This document shows, piece after piece, positions 6,417-9,771 of a stretch of DNA of 9,771 nt (within the stretch, counting starts at the first letter, position 1; the number at the start of each line of letters is the position of its first letter). The DNA comes from Bacteroidota bacterium (lineage in GTDB: Bacteria > Bacteroidota > Bacteroidia > Chitinophagales > Chitinophagaceae): NCBI GenBank assembly GCA_023423405.1, contig JAFAFR010000019.1, forward strand, positions 1 through 9,771, in the 5' to 3' direction. Made by a program: the position numbers and the translations under genes. The notes beneath the pieces are model-generated. The model saw only the letters and a program-made list of their open reading frames with translations, searched no databases and had not been told where the DNA came from.

Positions 6417-7439
6417 ATGAAGAATCTTGAACAATACAAGGACCTCGTGGCTGGCATTCGCGTCGAGCACCCCTCCTACACAAAGGCGATCAATAAGATT
6501 CACAGGGCTATTGAAGCTGCTGGCCGTTCGACAGCTCCTGCCTGTGTGATGGTGATCGGCGAGCCGGGAACAGGGAAGACCTCAGTGATCAAAGAGGTCT
6601 GCGAAGACTTCGAGATGCAACGTGTCGAAAGTGGCGTCAGAGCGACGTTGGTCAGTGCTAGGGCGCCTTCTGATGGGACACCCAAGGGCACTGCCGAGCG
6701 TCTTCTTCGTGCACTCGGGGACGAGCACTGGGCCCGGGGAAGCTTGAGCAACATGACGTCGCGTCTTTACAAGTTGCTGGAAGGTGTGGGCTGCAAGGGG
6801 ATCCTGATCGACGAGTTTCAACATCTTGCTGACAAGGGCCAGCAAAGCAGTCTCCATCGTGCGTCGGACTGGCTGAAGGTCTTGGTTGAGGATCAACCGT
6901 ACGCGCTCATTGCTGCGGGTTTGCCGAGTTCTCTCCGCGTTGTGAACCAGAATCGGCAGCTCACTCGACGCTTCTCTGCGCCCATCGTGATGCCTGCGTT
7001 TTCATGGAGCGTCAAATCAGAGCGCTTGGCTTGGACGGGAATTCTCAGCGCCTTTCAAGGGTGTATGGAACCCTTCGAGCTCCCTGACCTCCAAGCAGAA
7101 GAGAACGCCTATCGGATGCATCTGGCCTCAGGTGGCCGTATCGGAGTTAGCGCAAAGGTCCTTGAGCAGGCTGTGCGCGATGCGATCGCAGGTGGGCGAA
7201 GAAAGATCTCCTTGGCAAATTTGCAGGTCGCCTATGAAGATGCGATCTGGACACCTGAACCGTTCCCCGTCAAAGGCGGTCCGTTCGGGGCAGAGATCGA
7301 GGATCTGTTTGGTTGCAAGTTCGAAGCTTCGGCCTCGGAGAAAGAGGTCGACCCGGAACCTGTTGGAAGGGTTGTGACCAGAAGGTCGGCAACCGCTAGC
7401 AGTAAGGCGGCACAACGCGAACTTGCGAAGGCATTCTGA
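6417..7439 (+). CDS. tnsC: TnsC/TniB-type AAA+ ATPase, transposition regulator
   Basis: The product is a 340-residue ATPase that in related systems forms ATP-dependent filaments or rings on target DNA and links the targeting protein to the transposase. Walker A is GEPGTGKT at 48-55 and Walker B is ILIDEFQHL at 129-137, with D132 and E133. AGLPSSLRVV (167-176) matches the sensor 1 region, and an RRF (184-186) follows in the place of the family's conserved QLxxRF block. At 340 residues it is nearer TniB than the roughly 555-residue Tn7 TnsC, so it lacks the longer tails of Tn7 TnsC. The C-terminal 50 residues are acidic then basic and probably flexible. The ATG at 6417 is two bases past the tnsB stop with AGGA about nine bases upstream. 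Its TGA overlaps the tniQ ATG by one base (TGATG), pointing to coupled translation. Confidence 0.9.
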   Translation: MKNLEQYKDLVAGIRVEHPSYTKAINKIHRAIEAAGRSTAPACVMVIGEPGTGKTSVIKEVCEDFEMQRVESGVRATLVSARAPSDGTPKGTAERLLRALGDEHWARGSLSNMTSRLYKLLEGVGCKGILIDEFQHLADKGQQSSLHRASDWLKVLVEDQPYALIAAGLPSSLRVVNQNRQLTRRFSAPIVMPAFSWSVKSERLAWTGILSAFQGCMEPFELPDLQAEENAYRMHLASGGRIGVSAKVLEQAVRDAIAGGRRKISLANLQVAYEDAIWTPEPFPVKGGPFGAEIEDLFGCKFEASASEKEVDPEPVGRVVTRRSATASSKAAQRELAKAF

Positions 7440-9274
7440 TGCTTGTCCTTACACCCCAACCGAACGAGCGGGAGTCCGTTGGCGGCTATCTCGTACGCCT
7501 CACTGAAGCGAATGGGTACGCCTCCACCTCCTATCTGCGCGCTCTGATAGGGCAAGCACCTTCGTGTGGGCCAGTATCGGCCGAGGATCTCATCGCGCTC
7601 ACAGGAATGCGGCGAGAGACGGCGGAGAGAATGTGCACGAATGGCGATAACGAATCTTCGCGGAAGCTCCTTACAAAGACTCTAGGCCGCAACGATATAG
7701 TCGGTAAGTTCGCACGCATCTGCGTGAGCTGCGTTTCCGAGAACGGCTACTGTGATGCATTCTGGGAATTGAGTTGTGCGTGGGCATGCCCGGATCATCG
7801 GGAATGGTTCGCAACAGAGTGTGGCGCTTGTGGACGAGGCATCTCCCATCAAAGGGCGCGTGTAGCGTACTGCACGTGTGGCGAGAAGTTTGCGTCGCCA
7901 CACCGTGAGGAGGTGCCCGAGGCTGTGATCGAGATGATGTCGACGCTTCGGGAGATTCTGTATTGCCAAGATCTCGCAGCACTGCCTTCTGTAGGAAAGC
8001 CTTCTGATCTTCCGCTTAAAGAACTCATTCGATTGATGCGATGCTTTAGAACTGTAGCCACGATGGACCGAGCATTTGTGGCCGGGTTCGCTTCCACAAG
8101 CATCACCTTGGATCAGATTGGCGCCGTCTGCTCAGCGCTCGCAGACTGGCCTGCCGGATTCCAGGCGATGCTTGAATGCCGCTACGGTGAGGAGTTGGAG
8201 CACACACATCTCCCGTCTGCATCGAAGATTCTTGGATGGGCAACCAAGGCGCTACGCGACGGGCCAACAGGCGATGAGTTGACCTTCCTGGCTGTGGAGG
8301 CGGCTCGCTTCGGAGCTCGATACTGGGCTGTTCCCCATCTAAAGATGTTCCGAAACCATCTTCCAGAGGACCTTGCGCCACGATGGATACTGCTCTCCGA
8401 AGCTGCAGCTGTGTTGAAGATGAGCAGCGTGACCCTCGGGAAGCTCGTTGCAGGGGGCGGCATAGAGTCGAAAACGTATGGACCGATCGGTAGCGCTATA
8501 GATCGAATCGCGCTCCGGACAGAATGGGTCGACGCTCAAGTTCTAAGCGGTCATCCGGTAGTCGGAATTCGCAATGCGGCGCAGATCTTGAGGTTGCCCA
8601 GCGGAACCGTGAAGCTTCTTCGCCAAAGCGGTCACTTGCCGTCCAAGCATTTGACCAACAAGCCTCGGTTCATGGCAATGGAGGATATCGTCGAGCTGCA
8701 GCAAAGAATTGCGGCTCTAGGCAAAGGTTTGAACGAGTCCAGTGATCCCAACGCGATCACTATCAGAGCTATCAGGGATCACTACAAGTTTGGCCACGAA
8801 GAGCTCGCGAGACTGATTTCCTCGCTACTCGACTGCCCTGAACAGATACTGGGTCGACAGGGGGCAGGGTTTGATGACCTTCAGATTAGCAATCAGCACG
8901 AGTTTGCTTACGCACCTGGTGTGAGAAGTGACAGAGAGCAGTGGGTCTCCCAAGATCACGCTGCGAAGCGTCTGGGGTGTTCTACACCCATGGTTCAAGC
9001 TCTACTTGACAACGGCTTCATTGCTCGGCGCCGGGAGATGGCGAAGGGAACGGTTTGCACTGAATCGTTGAAGAGATTCTCCCACCACTATACGCCTCTT
9101 ACGGTTATTTCGAAGGAGCTCGGTGTCTACTCTCGAACTCTGACGTCACTTGCGAGAAAGCACGCCATACCATTGATTGTCGTCCCGGGCGCAACTAAAG
9201 CCACGTTGGTGCCGAGGAAGCAGGTCTCGAGGTTGAAGAAGCAGTACTCGGCTTCTTTGGAAGCGTGCGCATGA
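7439..9274 (+). CDS. tniQ: TniQ/TnsD-family target-selection protein with several C-terminal helix-turn-helix modules
   Basis: At 611 residues this is TnsD-sized rather than a short TniQ. The N terminus (PQPNERESVGGYLVRLTEANG, residues 6-26) is the typical TniQ opening. The zinc-binding part is clear: C95-x2-C98, C117-x2-H120, C128-x2-C131 and C145-x-C147, with the family pattern CPDH...W...ECGACG. The C-terminal half has four similar helix-turn-helix segments: about 317-345, 374-400, 501-530 and 552-578. Each follows the pattern hydrophobic-S/x-xxAAxxL-x-x-S-x-x-x-V/L-x-x-L. They form two pairs with about 57 and 51 residues within a pair and about 130 between the pairs. By analogy with Tn7 TnsD, this half should bind a specific target DNA and the N-terminal half should recruit TnsC. 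The target is unknown. The ATG overlaps the tnsC stop. No second TniQ or TnsE gene is visible. Confidence 0.9.
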   Translation: MLVLTPQPNERESVGGYLVRLTEANGYASTSYLRALIGQAPSCGPVSAEDLIALTGMRRETAERMCTNGDNESSRKLLTKTLGRNDIVGKFARICVSCVSENGYCDAFWELSCAWACPDHREWFATECGACGRGISHQRARVAYCTCGEKFASPHREEVPEAVIEMMSTLREILYCQDLAALPSVGKPSDLPLKELIRLMRCFRTVATMDRAFVAGFASTSITLDQIGAVCSALADWPAGFQAMLECRYGEELEHTHLPSASKILGWATKALRDGPTGDELTFLAVEAARFGARYWAVPHLKMFRNHLPEDLAPRWILLSEAAAVLKMSSVTLGKLVAGGGIESKTYGPIGSAIDRIALRTEWVDAQVLSGHPVVGIRNAAQILRLPSGTVKLLRQSGHLPSKHLTNKPRFMAMEDIVELQQRIAALGKGLNESSDPNAITIRAIRDHYKFGHEELARLISSLLDCPEQILGRQGAGFDDLQISNQHEFAYAPGVRSDREQWVSQDHAAKRLGCSTPMVQALLDNGFIARRREMAKGTVCTESLKRFSHHYTPLTVISKELGVYSRTLTSLARKHAIPLIVVPGATKATLVPRKQVSRLKKQYSASLEACA

Positions 9275-9308
9275 TTAGGTGTAGCCGCGGACTAGTTGAC
9301 GCCTGATT

Positions 9309-9344
9309 CGGAACTCCCTCGTGTGCATGTCCGAGGGAGTTCCG
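9309..9344 (+). terminator. Perfect 13-bp hairpin after tniQ, possible terminator
   Basis: CGGAACTCCCTCG (9309-9321) and CGAGGGAGTTCCG (9332-9344) pair without mismatch around a 10-base loop, 34 bases after the tniQ stop. The position fits the end of the tnsA-tniQ transcript. The following bases (TCAAGAAGG) are not a T run, so an intrinsic terminator is not proved; it could instead protect the mRNA end or be a protein-binding dyad. Confidence 0.5.
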
Positions 9345-9458
9345 TCAAGAAGGTCTGCTTAGCCGGAGGCAGAGTACCGCCATGCTCAAGTAGGCCCGTG
9401 CTGGTACCCCCAGTCTGGGCGAGCCTTCATGTGCTCTTTCGCCTCATTCTCTGAGTCG

Positions 9459-9522
9459 AGGGCGACACTGTCTGGATGACGCGGGTTGGGGGGCGCCCCA
9501 CAGTCGCCCTGCATTGTGTCGC
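9459..9522. repeat. Cluster of inverted GTCGC motifs and palindromes
   Basis: AGGGCGAC (9459-9466) is the inverse of GTCGCCCT (9503-9510), and the pairing continues as TGT with ACA (9469-9471 and 9500-9502) across a two-base bulge. Inside is the palindrome GGGGCGCCCC (9490-9499). GCGACAC (9462-9468) is also the inverse of GTGTCGC (9516-9522), so two pairings compete. The density of related motifs suggests binding sites or a folded element. A transposon end is one possibility, as Tn7-like ends carry repeated transposase sites, but I could not show a terminal TGT/ACA pair. Confidence 0.35.
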
Positions 9523-9642
9523 TGTCCTACATACTTGGCAGCGAGGTGGTCGATCGCGTGTTTGCCCCCACTTCCCGGCCCATTACGAGCGATCTTCCTT
9601 GTAGAGATGCGTGGATCTCAGCGGTCGAGCGAAGGTCCAGAC

Positions 9643-9771
9643 TTATGAGGCTTCAAGCTCCCGAAAGGCCAGAATTATGGCGCCTAAGAGGTACAGCCAG
9701 TTGAGGCGGATGCTGTCGGAAACCCCTTTGCAGCAGCATTCGTAGTACAGCCTTATGCCCCGCCGCACACG
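9643..9771 (-). CDS. C-terminal end of a possible membrane protein (partial)
   Basis: This minus-strand frame enters from the right edge and stops at TAA (9643-9645), giving 42 residues. They include three consecutive cysteines and a hydrophobic stretch RLNWLYLLGAIILAF, then the polar end RELEAS. About 70% of third codon positions are G or C, as expected for a gene in this DNA, and the other minus-strand frames are interrupted. No family can be assigned from so short a piece. It faces tniQ, so it belongs to a separate transcription unit, which could be cargo or host DNA. Confidence 0.45.
   Translation of the reverse strand, partial: RVRRGIRLYYECCCKGVSDSIRLNWLYLLGAIILAFRELEAS

Larger units (their letters stand above)
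3650..9274 (+). mobile_element. Core transposition module of a Tn7-like transposon (tnsA-tnsB-tnsC-tniQ)
   Basis: These are four consecutive, tightly packed genes whose products have the hallmarks of TnsA (PD-(D/E)xK nuclease), TnsB (DDE integrase fold), TnsC (AAA+ ATPase) and TniQ/TnsD (zinc-binding targeting protein). A TnsA distinguishes it from Tn5053/Tn402-type elements, which have only TniA, TniB and TniQ, and predicts cut-and-paste movement. In Tn7 and Tn5053 one transposon end lies upstream of the first transposition gene, so an end would be expected left of 3650, but I could not recognise terminal repeats or a target duplication. The coordinates therefore cover only the protein-coding core, not the element's limits. 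Confidence 0.85.
9275..9642. other. Non-coding stretch downstream of tniQ
   Basis: This stretch of nearly 370 bases lies between the tniQ stop and the end of a minus-strand gene. I see no convincing gene: a 72-codon plus-strand frame (9486-9704) would run into the opposing gene and has no supporting ribosome binding site. It holds a strong hairpin (9309-9344) and a cluster of inverted GTCGC motifs (9459-9522). It may carry cargo remnants, a transposon boundary or simply the 3' regions of two convergent genes. Confidence 0.5.

Noticed and set aside
3280..9475. GGCGACAC-xx-TCTGG occurs near 3280-3294 and 9461-9475, matching at 13 of 15 positions, and could be a repeated transposase site flanking the module.
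   Set aside because: The first copy lies inside codons of the 80-aa gene, and a rough estimate shows that one such match between two 500-base regions is expected by chance. No further copies were found.
9493..9502. The minus-strand reading TGTGGGGCGC at 9493-9502 resembles the Tn7 terminal sequence TGTGGGCGG.
   Set aside because: The match is short and GC-rich, no partner end or target duplication was found, and the same bases take part in a local hairpin.
9486..9704. A 72-codon plus-strand frame at the right end.
   Set aside because: It has no ribosome binding site, no protein-like features, and overlaps the better-supported minus-strand frame.
1..9771. CRISPR array, tRNA or rRNA genes.
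   Set aside because: I looked for regularly spaced repeats and for tRNA-like clover-leaf sequences and saw none; this was done by eye only.

Overview
The window carries a complete Tn7-like transposition module on the + strand at 3650-9274: a TnsA endonuclease, a TnsB/TniA-type DDE transposase, a TnsC/TniB AAA+ ATPase and a long TniQ/TnsD-family targeting protein. The four genes are packed end to end, with overlaps of 13 and 1 nt and one 2-nt gap, as in a translationally coupled operon. Every catalytic motif I looked for is present, so the module looks functional. I see no TnsE, no Cas gene and no CRISPR array in the window.

Left of the module (1-3606) lies a mosaic of small, mostly unrecognised genes on both strands. 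There is the C-terminal end of what looks like an N6-adenine DNA methyltransferase (ends 193). A His-rich 244-aa protein (195-929) follows it almost without a gap. Next come a three-helix membrane protein (1049-1663), two unknown minus-strand genes (1660-2010 and 2278-3135), a doubtful 62-aa ORF (2093-2281) and an 80-aa possible winged-helix DNA-binding protein (3226-3468). This composition suits transposon cargo or a genomic-island neighbourhood. The tnsA leader (3469-3649) contains an inverted repeat and a hairpin beside the ribosome binding site.

Right of tniQ (9275-9642) is a non-coding stretch with a 13-bp perfect hairpin and a cluster of inverted GTCGC-type motifs. It is followed by the C-terminal end of a minus-strand gene with one membrane segment that runs off the window (9643-9771).

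How the genes would work together, by analogy with Tn7: the C-terminal helix-turn-helix modules of TniQ read a DNA target, TniQ loads the TnsC ATPase there, TnsC recruits TnsA and TnsB bound to the transposon ends, TnsB joins 3' ends to target DNA, and TnsA cuts 5' ends so that the element moves by cut-and-paste. The transposon ends themselves were not identified.

The DNA looks fairly GC-rich, with GGAGG-type ribosome binding sites and a likely GTG start for tnsB. This suggests a pseudomonadotal (proteobacterial) host, but I cannot name a genus with confidence.
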